47,214 nt of DNA from positions 1-47,214 of the forward strand of contig JAPWTX010000010.1 in NCBI GenBank assembly GCA_028275825.1. Reading direction: 5' to 3'. Below are positions 1 through 7,763 of the stretch, piece by piece (the first letter of the stretch is position 1; every line of letters starts with the position of its first letter). The notes beneath the pieces are model-generated. The model saw nothing but the letters and a program-made list of their open reading frames with translations. It was not told the DNA's origin and searched no databases. The DNA is from Ignisphaera sp. GTDB taxonomy: Archaea > Thermoproteota > Thermoprotei_A > Sulfolobales > Ignisphaeraceae. The translations under genes and the position numbers were made by a program.

Positions 1-71
1 GCTATATAAGTAATTACAACACAATACCTACTTAATTCACTACATATTTAATAGACACCAACAATGCCCTT

Positions 72-110
72 CGTAGCTGTTTCTAGTTTCATATAGGTTT
101 ATAAGGTTTG
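72..110 (+). repeat. 39-bp promoter-like repeat, copy 1
   Basis: This block matches 11626-11664 with only three mismatches in 39 bp. Its centre is GGTTTATAAGG, a good archaeal TATA box, and a GC-rich block (111-345) begins immediately after it, so it looks like the promoter of a structured RNA. A 14-nt stretch next to the second copy (11659-11672) recurs in exact inverted orientation at 347-360, so the unit may instead be a terminal repeat of a small element. Confidence 0.7.
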
Positions 111-345
111 TTGATCCCTCCACTATTTGGGAGATGCCTCGAGATGCGGGTGTATCGCGAAGACCCAAGAGAGGTGGGTTTGAGGAGGAGCCAGGATGCA
201 GGGGTTACCCTACAGCAATGACCCGGAGAAAAGTGGAGGGGGAGCTGTGGGTAGGGGTCACCCCGAGCGGGTGGAGCCCAGTGATATGAACCCCGATGAA
301 AGGGGTTCTGAGGGCTGTGAAGCCAAGGGGAGAGGGCTTGATATC
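111..345 (+). ncRNA. Candidate structured RNA A (kink-turn-like family)
   Basis: This GC-rich island in AT-rich surroundings lies directly downstream of a TATA box and has no convincing reading frame. A perfect 7-bp hairpin (288-294 with 302-308, loop GATGAAA) is flanked by GTGATATGA on the 5' side and CTGA (308-311) on the 3' side. It is closed by AGCCC (275-279) with GGGCT (312-316). That resembles a box C/D or H/ACA kink-turn bound by L7Ae. An upstream arm pairs around 208-217 with 243-251. TGCAGGGG (197-204) and GCAATGACC (215-223) recur in the same order at 11805-11812 and 11825-11833. It is not recognisable as SRP RNA. Strand and ends are inferred. Confidence 0.4.
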
Positions 346-346
346 A

Positions 347-373
347 AACAATGTCAAACCCTATGAAACCCGA
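347..373 (-). repeat. Inverted copy of the promoter-like repeat
   Basis: AACAATGTCAAACC at 347-360 is the exact reverse complement of 11659-11672, and the similarity continues imperfectly through the TATA part to about 373. Region A (72-373) is therefore bounded by related sequences in inverted orientation. Confidence 0.55.
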
Positions 374-809
374 ACCCCATCCTACTTATCTCTTAATTAA
401 CCTAACACTATCGACTTTCATAACCGAAAATCTCGCCATTTATGGCAGGAAAGAGGTTAGGTATAATAACCAGCTCTGACAATAAGCTAATGCTTAAAAT
501 GTTTTATTATATTACTGCTTTATTCCATCACATATCATACAGAATATCCATGGATTTCATATGCGAACTTCTTTCTACATTTAAAGGTCTTTGCTTCTTT
601 AAGATGGGAAGGTTGGAGCTCATGTTCTCAGGAGTTCAATCACTAAGCCATATCTTCAGTCATTACCTCTGTTCATCTGATTCAAGTTGTTATGGATCTG
701 CAAAGCATCATAGTATGATGCTTTAATGTTCATCGCTAGGAAGAGCTATATCAAGAAAGCTTACAGATATCCCCATGTAGTAAAGGGCAGGGCTTTTGGT
801 TTTAATGGC
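374..809. other. Gene-free stretch between candidate RNA A and rnpB
   Basis: No supported gene is seen. Open frames here (for example 442-726 on the plus strand) have no recognisable domain, no ribosome site and atypical composition. The segment is simply downstream of rnpB. Confidence 0.5.
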
Positions 810-1132
810 GGCCCCCTGATTCGCAATAACCCACCTTCTGTAGTCAACTACATTTGGCTAAGCGGCTTTACCCCTTCACGCAGCCTTCATCAGGGGCTTG
901 CCTTACTCCCCAGAGGTCGGCCGTTTCACTGCATCTACAAGCCTCGTCTGCAGATTGGCCACTCCTTAGTTGCCTAAGGAGTCTTACTACTTCATCCTCA
1001 TCAGCTTGTAGCCATATCGTTTCTGTGCCGGGACCTAGGGTATTACCCTAGCCCCTCGCGGGGCTCTGGGGCTGCGCGGAGGGTGGTGTTTCCTCAGAGG
1101 CATCTCCGTAGTAGCCTGCGAATCAGGGGGCC
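810..1132 (-). ncRNA. rnpB: RNase P RNA
   Basis: This is the catalytic RNA of RNase P, which removes 5' leaders from pre-tRNAs. The ends form a perfect 15-bp P1 helix (1118-1132 with 810-824). Reading the minus strand, the conserved blocks come in the right order: GAGGAAAC (1095-1088, CR-I), ACAGAAAC (1026-1019), a GTGAAACGG-type element near 920-930, and ACAGAAGGTGGGTTAT (841-826, CR-V). CR-I and CR-V can form helix P4. The length of 323 nt is normal for a crenarchaeal RNA. A TATA-like AGCTTTAAAC at 1151-1160 lies about 24 bp before the 5' end, so it probably has its own promoter behind sec61-beta. The base expected to be the bulged U of P4 reads A here. Identity is secure; ends may be off by a few nt. 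Confidence 0.92.
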
Positions 1133-1150
1133 TAGTAATAGTATACAACA

Positions 1151-1160
1151 GTTTAAAGCT
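1151..1160 (-). promoter_or_regulatory. TATA box of rnpB
   Basis: The minus strand reads AGCTTTAAAC, centred about 24 bp upstream of the P1 5' end at 1132, which is the expected spacing for archaeal TBP/TFB promoters. Confidence 0.55.
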
Positions 1161-1177
1161 AATTAATTTTTATCTCA

Positions 1178-1354
1178 TTAAATTGGAGGTGGGAACAGCT
1201 TCATAAAAGCTATGGCTAATATTGGTGTAGCTACTGAAAGCAAAAGTATGAGATACGGATTTAACTTTAGCTGCTCTTCAACCTCTTCATAAAATCTAAC
1301 AAGACCCACATAACTTGCAAGTCCTGGGCTTACCCTCCTTCTTCTTGAAGACAT
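1178..1354 (-). CDS. secG: Preprotein translocase subunit Sec61-beta (SecG-type)
   Basis: This is the small tail-anchored subunit of the SecYEbeta protein-conducting channel in the cytoplasmic membrane. The 58-aa product starts with a basic stretch (MSSRRRRVSPG), continues with GLVRFYEEVEEQLKLNP, a hallmark of archaeal Sec61-beta, and ends with one hydrophobic helix and PPPI, so the C-terminus is outside. The ATG at 1354 is preferred over the in-frame GTG at 1366 because GGTG lies about 8 nt before it and family members start just before the basic stretch. A TATA box lies at 1392-1403 on the minus strand. It reads towards rnpB. Confidence 0.88.
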   Translation of the reverse strand: MSSRRRRVSPGLASYVGLVRFYEEVEEQLKLNPYLILLLSVATPILAIAFMKLFPPPI

Positions 1355-1391
1355 GCTCAGCACCACACTTTACAGAGTTCTCACACTCTAG

Positions 1392-1403
1392 CCATATATA
1401 AGC
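1392..1403 (-). promoter_or_regulatory. TATA box of sec61-beta
   Basis: The minus strand reads GCTTATATATGG. The predicted start of transcription is about 25 bp downstream, near 1370, leaving a short leader before the ATG at 1354. Confidence 0.6.
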
Positions 1404-1443
1404 AGATATTATAATTAGGTTTCCTGCAATCTCTCTTGTGTAA

Positions 1444-1541
1444 GTTCACTAACTTCACATACACATTGTAAGTGTCTGTCGAACCAAATGCCATGGAATC
1501 CCCCATCCAAGTTTCAAACTGTTACAATATGAATCATCCTC
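1444..1541. repeat. Dispersed intergenic repeat E, copy 1
   Basis: The core around 1452-1513 (CTTCAC, TGTCGAACC, AATGCCATGGAA, CCCCCATCCAAGTT) aligns with 12115-12175 and 21971-22033. A tail similarity ending in ATCATCC follows in copies 1 and 3. It encodes nothing recognisable. It may be a structured RNA or a non-autonomous element. Confidence 0.55.
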
Positions 1542-2139
1542 CTAGGACATATAATGAGTTTGTGATGTATTAATTTTGATAGCGGAAATCATGAGGGCTA
1601 TATTTACAGGTATTCAAAACTAACTGCAAATCACCTTACACTTGTAACATCCTTTTTGCATTACTCAACAGAGCTTCAGATACGACTTAGTGCGTTGTTG
1701 CTATTGATTTTGACATACTGACCTTTCTCCCTCGCTACAATGACGAGATTTTCAGTTGCGATGTTATCGGTTTGTGGGAGTGGTTAACATATGATATTGG
1801 CTTGAGCTTATTGTCACATAATTCCATTGACATAAGTTCTATAATAATGTTTTTCACGGGAAGCAAAGGGGTTGGTAATACTAGTTGTGTTTATACAAAT
1901 GCTATAAAGATTTGCTTTGTTGCTGGATCTAACCCTGGTTGCTTCTTCTGAAGATATGACAATGTATGAAATCTTATCAGATGACGTAATTTGTTTGTAT
2001 AATGTTTCAATGGTTCAAAATATTTTATTCTATCTATGCATATACAAGTTTTCTGAATCTCATTAGTTTTAGATTTTCTTCTACTACATGTTGCAAGTGA
2101 AGTAGTGGGGTCAGTGCTATAGTGGGATAAGCGGGGTCT
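1542..2139. other. Gene-free region downstream of tiaS
   Basis: About 600 bp of AT-rich DNA with no supported gene, tRNA or clear palindrome. Confidence 0.5.
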
Positions 2140-3543
2140 CTACAGGAACTCGAGGGGTTCAATAATTTTAGTTGTAATGGTTACAGGTAGCAATTCATAG
2201 CTATAACCATTTCTCTCTTTTCCATATCTATCAATAGGTTTCATTAAATGCTTTTGAGAGTGTGGTGGAGGTAAGGAAAGTTTAACAGCGATTCCCCTGA
2301 CTATCTTTTTACATTCAAGTTCTGGATTGAATATTATTACACCACATTTTTCACACCTGTAGCCCTTTCCCAACCCTTTCTTCTCCATTCTCTTTCCACA
2401 TCTTGGACATTTAGGTGGTCTACACTTGTATGTTATGCTAGTGTTCAATATAGCAATTTTTTCGACATGAACTACCTGTAGGTTGTTCCATAATTTTACT
2501 TGTCCTTGCACCTCAATATAATCACCTATGTCAAGAACTGAAGCTATATTAAATAATTGAGAGGGCTTGAAGAAGGCCAGCAAAACCTCACCTGTAGCAT
2601 CAAACATCTTAACTATTACAGTACCACCTCTTACAATAGCTGGTTTTTCTGCAACTACACCACTTATTCTACATGTTTTAAAAGGATTCAATTCTTTGGC
2701 AACTCTGTATATAGCATGATCATCTGTTGCCTGATTACTTCTAAATACAGTCCAAGCTACTAAGGGCTCACAAACCTTGATAATACTCAATGCTTTTTTA
2801 ACAGCGTCAGGCGTCTCCCCCCTGACGCCATATAATATGGGATCTAATCCATGTGGTGTTATCAAAATCCTATTTTCTTTATAATCATAATTATTAAAAC
2901 TTTCTCCTCTAGTTAGATTATCAAAGACCTTAACACTTTCTTCATCAATACATCTACTCTTTCCATACATCTTCTTTGATCTATATGTCAAGAGTTCAAA
3001 TGTATAGTCACGACCCTTGTAAAGCCACATTATCGCTGCAGATGCACCTATGATGCCACGCCTTCCATACCTCTGCGAAACCATAAAGCCCTTTCTCATA
3101 AGCTTTGAAATAAAGCTGTGATCTAGCACTACAACATCTGTTAAAGCTTTTTCATATAGCGATGCAAGATCATTTGATAGAGGATGCCTAGCTATTACAA
3201 GGCCTGGCTCAAAATCAGGTACTCTAACATCAAATTTGCTCAGAAATCTATTAATATAGTCTTCGACAAGCTCTTCAATTATCTGCATTAATACTGAGAG
3301 ATCTGAGGCATACTCACAAGGAATTCCCAGCCTTATGGCGATGGCCCCATTTCCACGAGTTTTCCATGGTATTGATGGGTTTAAGCGCACGAGATTTGGA
3401 TAGTCAAATAGTAAAACAGTGTTGCGAAGCTTTTTCGGCAATTCATTGAGAATGTAAGTTGCTAAATGTGTTGTACAACCATACTTAAGTGCATCAAAAT
3501 CGTCAAGCCCTATGCTAATATAGCATAAGCCTGGAATCTGCAT
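2140..3543 (-). CDS. tiaS: tRNA(Ile2) 2-agmatinylcytidine synthetase TiaS
   Basis: TiaS uses ATP and agmatine to modify the wobble cytidine of tRNA-Ile(CAU) to agmatidine, so that it reads AUA and not AUG. The 467-aa product has the N-terminal GLDDFDALKYGCTTHLA block (residues 12-28), the central conserved domain, an OB-like segment around residues 300-370 and a C-terminal zinc ribbon (CPRC near 380, CEKC near 399). This is the family's domain order, and the length is slightly above the usual 420-450. It follows the RAM-domain gene by 26 bp on the same strand, so the two are probably co-transcribed. The start ATG is at 3541-3543. Archaea need this enzyme; no other family fits. Confidence 0.92.
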   Translation of the reverse strand: MQIPGLCYISIGLDDFDALKYGCTTHLATYILNELPKKLRNTVLLFDYPNLVRLNPSIPWKTRGNGAIAIRLGIPCEYASDLSVLMQIIEELVEDYINRFLSKFDVRVPDFEPGLVIARHPLSNDLASLYEKALTDVVVLDHSFISKLMRKGFMVSQRYGRRGIIGASAAIMWLYKGRDYTFELLTYRSKKMYGKSRCIDEESVKVFDNLTRGESFNNYDYKENRILITPHGLDPILYGVRGETPDAVKKALSIIKVCEPLVAWTVFRSNQATDDHAIYRVAKELNPFKTCRISGVVAEKPAIVRGGTVIVKMFDATGEVLLAFFKPSQLFNIASVLDIGDYIEVQGQVKLWNNLQVVHVEKIAILNTSITYKCRPPKCPRCGKRMEKKGLGKGYRCEKCGVIIFNPELECKKIVRGIAVKLSLPPPHSQKHLMKPIDRYGKERNGYSYELLPVTITTKIIEPLEFL

Positions 3544-3569
3544 AGTAACATCTGTTTAATCATTGAAAT

Positions 3570-3818
3570 TTATGTAGAGCTCGAGGCAGAAGAAACCACG
3601 ATCATGGTTATTGTGGACTTAACCTTTGGAAGTCTTCTAATTTTTGATGAGATAACATCCTTTAATTTCTCAACACTTTCAGCCTCTATCTTTGCAAAGA
3701 GATCATATATTCCATACACTATGTAGACCTCTTTAACTTCTTCAATACTCTTAATTTGTGCTAATACCTCATCCTCTGCACCAATCTCTGTATTGATTAA
3801 TACAAGTGCTTCAGGCAT
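3570..3818 (-). CDS. Stand-alone Lrp/AsnC ligand-binding (RAM) domain protein
   Basis: The 82-aa product matches the RAM domain of Lrp/AsnC regulators (VLINTEIGAEDEV at the N-terminus, VYGIYDLFAKIEAE in the middle) but has no helix-turn-helix. Such proteins form dimers or octamers, often bind amino acids, and may modulate full-length Lrp regulators. A TATA box (TTTATATACC, minus strand, about 3855-3866) puts the transcript start just ahead of the ATG, so the message is nearly leaderless. It lies upstream of tiaS with a 26-bp gap. The ligand cannot be told from sequence. Confidence 0.8.
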   Translation of the reverse strand: MPEALVLINTEIGAEDEVLAQIKSIEEVKEVYIVYGIYDLFAKIEAESVEKLKDVISSKIRRLPKVKSTITMIVVSSASSST

Positions 3819-4034
3819 CTCACATCACATATAGGTTAAATCTGTGATGTAATGGGTATATAAACTTTATGAAGGTATTCACTGCCAAAGTGCAATGCAA
3901 CTCTAGTAGCAGATTATTCAGAATTGATGAGCAAATAGCATTAGGGTAGAGACTTTTAGGTGTTAACATCTTGGTATGCTGTAAATAATGATGTTAATGA
4001 ATCTTGAAGCGATACAAGTAGTTCATAAAATCTA

Positions 4035-4616
4035 TTAGTATTGCTCATCATTTTCAATAATTCTGTGAAGGATATTCAATAGTTTACCATTTTTACTACA
4101 ATTTAAGCCAAATAGCTTACACTGTATTTGCTCTATATCTTCATCTGTTTTCACTTGTGAATATAATTCAAAACGTTTACTATTCAACTGTATAAATGTT
4201 GACCCCCATTTAAAAAGCGATGCAATTTTGAAAGCATCGTCATGAAATCCTGTTATCATGAGTGCTGCTATTAACGCCTCAGCAGTGCTCAACTTAAATG
4301 GCTTTCCATAGTTCACATTATTTGCAGCAATCAGTATTGGCAAAACTCTTTGATAACCACGTTTAATTTTCTTCAACGTCGCTGCACCTCTCTTCCATGA
4401 AACATCTAGTGCTACAATGCCGCAGTTCTCTATATGAATTCTATCAAACTGTTTTAAATATGTTGAAGCCATGGGGTTTAGCACTATTGAACAGGGTGGG
4501 ATATCATTGTAACTAGAAATTCTCTTTGCCAATCCATGTTTTATCAGCTTTTCAGCTGTGCATGCACTAGGATCATCCTCAGACTTTGTATATATAAAGA
4601 TCTTTATCAAAATCAA
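4035..4616 (-). CDS. tsr3: 16S rRNA aminocarboxypropyltransferase Tsr3 (DUF367)
   Basis: Tsr3 transfers the 3-amino-3-carboxypropyl group of S-adenosylmethionine to a hypermodified pseudouridine in the small-subunit rRNA decoding region. Family motifs are in order over 193 aa: DDPSACTAEKL near residue 15, a VLNPMAS segment, ALDVSWK near 75, LPILIAANNVNYGKPFKLS near 92-110, ALIAALMITG, then FKWGSTFIQLN. No ATG is available at the N-terminus. The frame opens with TTG at 4616, and a second TTG two codons on is possible, so the start is uncertain by a few residues. It is a single gene with non-coding DNA on both sides. Confidence 0.88.
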   Translation of the reverse strand: MILIKIFIYTKSEDDPSACTAEKLIKHGLAKRISSYNDIPPCSIVLNPMASTYLKQFDRIHIENCGIVALDVSWKRGAATLKKIKRGYQRVLPILIAANNVNYGKPFKLSTAEALIAALMITGFHDDAFKIASLFKWGSTFIQLNSKRFELYSQVKTDEDIEQIQCKLFGLNCSKNGKLLNILHRIIENDEQY

Positions 4617-4932
4617 CGAATCTTACACCGCATGGTGAATTAATTTGGTCTCCCCAAACTCGAAGCACAACAGTTCTCTAATAAACGATTTACTCAATTT
4701 GAGGATGTATGATAGCTAGGTGTTGATTTAACCCTGAACCTAGGCTCATTGTCCTCGCTCTCAGACTCAAAGCCACAGCTCTGCTGCGCCATTGTAGTTC
4801 AGAGCCATTAATAATGTAGCGCATCACCAAAACAATAAGTAAAGAGAACTAATAAATTTTTCTCTATATTTTCACTATAAAATGGTGAAGCACGAAACGC
4901 TTAATAGCTCTAACAATGTGGAATAGGCTTGC
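4617..4932. other. Intergenic with a GC-richer block at about 4730-4830
   Basis: No protein gene is seen. The 4730-4830 block is richer in GC than its flanks. On the minus strand it contains GGTGATGC followed by CTCTGA and later GTCTGA, which loosely resembles box C and box D elements of a C/D guide RNA. The spacing is irregular, so no RNA gene is called. CTTAATAG near 4898-4905 is a plausible TATA element for the tRNA-Val that follows. Confidence 0.35.
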
Positions 4933-5006
4933 GGGCCCGTCGTCTAGTCTGGTAGGACGCCGCCCTCACAAGGCGGAGGTCCGGGGTTCAAATCCCCGCG
5001 GGCCCA
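4933..5006 (+). tRNA. tRNA-Val (CAC)
   Basis: The cloverleaf is complete: acceptor GGGCCCG with CGGGCCC, anticodon stem CCGCC with GGCGG, loop CTCACAA giving anticodon CAC (4967-4969), T arm CGGGG-TTCAAAT-CCCCG, and discriminator A at 5006. CCA is not encoded, and there is no intron. Confidence 0.95.
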
Positions 5007-5016
5007 TACTCTTTAT

Positions 5017-5526
5017 TTACTGCACTTTTATTTTATAATTCTCATTTAGAATCATTGAAAGTAGGAGTTCTAGCTCATTAACTTCTGCTGGAAGCAGTCT
5101 TGCATCGTATCTGGAAATTCTTATAATGTGTTGCACATCTCCATCTGGAGTCCACACACTGTTAACTCCCTGAACTCTGGCAGGTGCGACTACCTGCACT
5201 ATCATGTTCTTGGGGTCAGACTTTCTTATTACACGAACTTTTGTATTCATCTTTGCACCTAATGTGCGACCGAGTTTAGCTAAAGCTGATTGAGGCACAT
5301 CACTGCTTACCTCTAGTACTGTTAGTATCATTGAGTTTGTTTCATAGCTTTTTACATATGTTGCGTCTTTAAGAAACCTAAAGCTGGTATCCTGCTCCTC
5401 CAGCTCTAGAAGATACCTCATTATCTCTACTTCGCGTTGTGTATAAATACCGCTGTCAACAAGCCTACGGCATCTGGGGCATAATACCCCACTTCTAACA
5501 CAGATGATGTCGAGCGGTATCTTCAT
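5017..5526 (-). CDS. NusA-like KH protein with N-terminal zinc-binding motif
   Basis: The 169-aa product has CVRSGVLCPRCRRLVDSG near its N-terminus, a probable zinc site. A C-terminal part (about residues 85-165) has the pattern of archaeal NusA-type KH folds (LGRTLGAKMNTKVRVI, IVQVVAPARVQGVNSVW). Relatives in crenarchaea are annotated as transcription elongation or RNA-binding proteins; the exact role is not established. The ATG at 5526 is chosen over the TTG at 5550 because a TATA box (CTTATAAGG, about 5553-5561) predicts transcription starting near 5531. The message would be leaderless. It converges on tRNA-Val, 10 bp away. Confidence 0.65.
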   Translation of the reverse strand: MKIPLDIICVRSGVLCPRCRRLVDSGIYTQREVEIMRYLLELEEQDTSFRFLKDATYVKSYETNSMILTVLEVSSDVPQSALAKLGRTLGAKMNTKVRVIRKSDPKNMIVQVVAPARVQGVNSVWTPDGDVQHIIRISRYDARLLPAEVNELELLLSMILNENYKIKVQ

Positions 5527-5661
5527 TGCCTTGCTCAGCCTCGTTTGCAACTCCTTATAAGTATTAGGATTTCAATCTGTACATATGTGACAGGCGTTTA
5601 GCTTATAAGTTTAAAACATTTTATAAGGTATGCGAAATGGAGCAGAAAATGGGTATACAAA

Positions 5662-5829
5662 ATGCCTGTAGCAGATCCAGAGCTTATGAAAATAGTGGAA
5701 GCTAGAATTTTGAATAAAAAAGTTTGTCGCAAATGTGGAGCACTAAATCCACCTACTGCTACGAGGTGTAGAAGGTGCAAAAGCAAAAATTTGAGGCCCA
5801 AGAGGAAGCAGGTAGCCATGAAGAAGTAG
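5662..5829 (+). CDS. rpl40e: 50S ribosomal protein eL40
   Basis: This short gene encodes a 55-aa zinc-finger protein of the large subunit. It has [21 protein letters not shown], the four-cysteine eL40 pattern, followed by the basic tail [13 protein letters not shown]. Two TATA-like boxes (about 5599-5607 and 5619-5628) lie upstream; the nearer one gives a leader of roughly 12 nt. An ATG at 5649 is out of frame. It is followed after 15 bp by a nucleotidyltransferase-like gene on the same strand, so an operon is likely. Confidence 0.92.
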   Translation: MPVADPELMKIVEARILNKKVCRKCGALNPPTATRCRRCKSKNLRPKRKQVAMKK

Positions 5830-5844
5830 GTCGATGGGATTGTC

Positions 5845-6414
5845 ATGCAGTATACCTTAAAGCATGTTGCTAAGGTGCTTGAAGAAATATCGAGAGAAGG
5901 GATAGAAGGAATATTGATAGGTAACACATGTCTGAACATAGAGCTAGGCAACAAATTCCTTGAAGGAGACCTGGATCTTTTCGTAACATCCCTAAGTCCA
6001 CTAACAGAAAGCGCTAGAATAATTGCTATGGCGGAGGAGAAAGGCTGGAGCACAGGTACAACAGAACTAGGAACACCATCAATAACAATTACAGTAAATA
6101 ACATAGATATCACTGTAGAGCTTTATGAGAACATCATGGATTTTTACATACCACAGGAAATACTAGATCTATGCCTGCAAGAATATAGCATTGAAGGAAA
6201 CAAAATAAGATGTCTCTCAAAAGAGTGTTGGATAGTTCTGAAAGCCCGAAGAGGGGCAAGCCAAGATTTAAACGAAGTCTCATTCGCAATAGAGTTGCTA
6301 GAAAAAAACGGTATCAAAATAGACAAAAACAAGCTGAAAAAAGCTGTGGAAGCATTCACAGAAGACGCTCACTATATATATGAAAGGCTGAGATCCATAG
6401 GCTTAAAAATATGA
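5845..6414 (+). CDS. Predicted nucleotidyltransferase-fold protein
   Basis: The 189-aa product has ILIGNTCLNIELGNKF followed by EGDLDLFV near residues 40-47. This is the Gly...Asp-x-Asp pattern of the DNA polymerase beta-like (MNT) nucleotidyltransferase fold. Normally a GS pair precedes the acidic motif; here it reads GN. A third acidic residue is plausible in DITVELYEN near 90-98. The C-terminal half is helical and lysine-rich. No substrate can be named. Its place 15 bp behind eL40 suggests co-transcription and perhaps a translation-linked role, which is inference. Confidence 0.6.
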   Translation: MQYTLKHVAKVLEEISREGIEGILIGNTCLNIELGNKFLEGDLDLFVTSLSPLTESARIIAMAEEKGWSTGTTELGTPSITITVNNIDITVELYENIMDFYIPQEILDLCLQEYSIEGNKIRCLSKECWIVLKARRGASQDLNEVSFAIELLEKNGIKIDKNKLKKAVEAFTEDAHYIYERLRSIGLKI

Positions 6415-6605
6415 CTCATAATAATCAAATACAATGTACATAATAGCGGTCTGTATAATCTTAAATAGCTGTGAATCTGTAAACATCTTTTAGATTTGAT
6501 ACCCTCTCTACACATATTTAGCTGTAGATTATGAGTCTTGGAGCTTGAAGCACGCTCAAAGTGGATGAGGGGCTTTGGGGGTTTTGTTGAGCTCTGATAG
6601 CCTGG
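6415..6605. other. Gene-free lead into candidate RNA D
   Basis: AT-rich DNA with no supported gene. The frames on both strands at 6556-6807 are shadows over the GC-richer RNA-like block. Confidence 0.45.
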
Positions 6606-6655
6606 GCAGTGATGCTATGAAAACCCGAACAGAGCCCGGGAACCCTGAGGCAAGA
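6606..6655 (+). ncRNA. Candidate structured RNA D (kink-turn-like family core)
   Basis: The segment reads CAGTGATGC, TATGA, an AACCCG...CCGGGAA arm and CCTGAGG. This is the same order as CAGTGATATGA - hairpin - CTGAGG at 280-313 and TATGAAGCCCC...GGGGCTGAG at 22349-22374. A further short stem (GGGGAAACCCC, about 6685-6696) follows. The RNA ends and any promoter are not clear. Confidence 0.3.
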
Positions 6656-6989
6656 CATTTAAAACTAACTACAGATGATTGCTTTGGGGAAACCCCTTTA
6701 CTATCGGTAGTCAACAGTATTTCTGACTCCCTTCTAACTCTAAGTGATGAGGGTTCTTGAGGGTAGTTCATTGACTCCTTACATCTATTCGTGTTTACAT
6801 CTGTCATCTGCAGAGTAGTTCGGGGTGGTAAAGGGTGCTTTGAGATGCATTCTATTAGCGTTTGTTAATTTATTTAGATCTTGAGGTATTGTAGAGGTGG
6901 TATTGAGGTTTGCTTTGATTCATGAAATTAATATTCTCTTCTGTTTATATGTTTCCTGACTATAAGATATTTTTAGAGTGGTGCTTGCC
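6656..6989. other. Gene-free region ahead of the DUF357 fusion gene
   Basis: No supported gene. CTATAAGATATTTTT just before 6975 is a TATA-like element for the gene starting at 6990. Confidence 0.45.
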
Positions 6990-7679
6990 ATGGATATTTG
7001 TGAAAGATTGCGTAGATATGTAGCCAATTTTAATGAAAGTTTGAAGAGTCTTAAGATCTTAGATGCAGGCTCTAAGAGTCTTGTTGACGTAGCTTTAGCT
7101 TATTATAACGATTCTCGGTACTATCTTGAAAAAGGTGATTGTGTGACAGGACTTATAACAATATCCTATGCTGAAGGCATTTTGGATGCTCTTCGCAGCC
7201 TTGAGTTAATTGAGTGGAGTTGGGTTAAAGCAAAAGAGGTGAGGGTTTTTGCAGCAGGATCTTTTGATATTATTCATCCTGGTCATGTAGAGTTTCTAAA
7301 ATGGTCTTCCTCATTAGGTAACAAGCTTTACGTTGTTGTTTCTAGGGATTCGAGTTATGTGCGTACCAAGGGTTTTGAGCCTATTTTCAAAGATATTGAC
7401 AGAGCTCTTATCGTTGAATCCATTCGATACGTGTATAAAGCATATGTAGGTTCAGAAGACTTTTTAAAGCCAGTTGAAGAGCTTAAGCCAGATATCATTG
7501 CCTTGGGACCAGATCAAATAGATGCAGAGGAATTGAAGAGACTTTTGAAAGATAGGGGAGTGAGTGCAGAAGTCATTAAAATGAGTAACAGAGTTTCAAA
7601 CTATTCCTCCTCGAGTATAAAAGAGAAGATTTGTAGCAGTTGGTGTAAAAACAAGCACAACATATTCCATCCCTGTTAA
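6990..7679 (+). CDS. DUF357-cytidylyltransferase fusion, FAD synthase-like (RibL type)
   Basis: The N-terminal about 80 residues are helical and match DUF357 (AYYNDSRYYLEKGDCVTGLITISYAEGILDALR). The rest is a HxGH-family nucleotidyltransferase: AAGSFDIIHPGHVEFLKWSS binds the nucleotide, followed by VVVSRD and a late SSSSIKEKI segment. RibL adenylates or cytidylates FMN to make FAD; glycerol-3-phosphate cytidylyltransferase is the alternative for this fold. The ATG at 6990 is preferred to the GTG codons at 6978 and 6981, since GGTG lies 7 nt before it. The C-terminus carries an unusual Cys/His/Lys-rich tail (CSSWCKNKHNIFHPC). It is a single transcription unit. Confidence 0.72.
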   Translation: MDICERLRRYVANFNESLKSLKILDAGSKSLVDVALAYYNDSRYYLEKGDCVTGLITISYAEGILDALRSLELIEWSWVKAKEVRVFAAGSFDIIHPGHVEFLKWSSSLGNKLYVVVSRDSSYVRTKGFEPIFKDIDRALIVESIRYVYKAYVGSEDFLKPVEELKPDIIALGPDQIDAEELKRLLKDRGVSAEVIKMSNRVSNYSSSSIKEKICSSWCKNKHNIFHPC

Positions 7680-7763
7680 CAGAATTCTGTAAACGTTGTA
7701 CAAGCATGTTAGCTGTACCAAATCTTTATCTTTACTTATTTGTAGCTTTGTAGAAATGTGGCT

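Noticed and set aside
111-345. SRP RNA as identity of the GC-rich block
   Set aside because: The conserved helix 8 loop (GGAA...AGCAGCC type) and long terminal pairing were not found.
442-977. Open frames on the plus strand (94 and 83 codons)
   Set aside because: They run into the RNase P RNA on the other strand, have no recognisable domain and no ribosome site.
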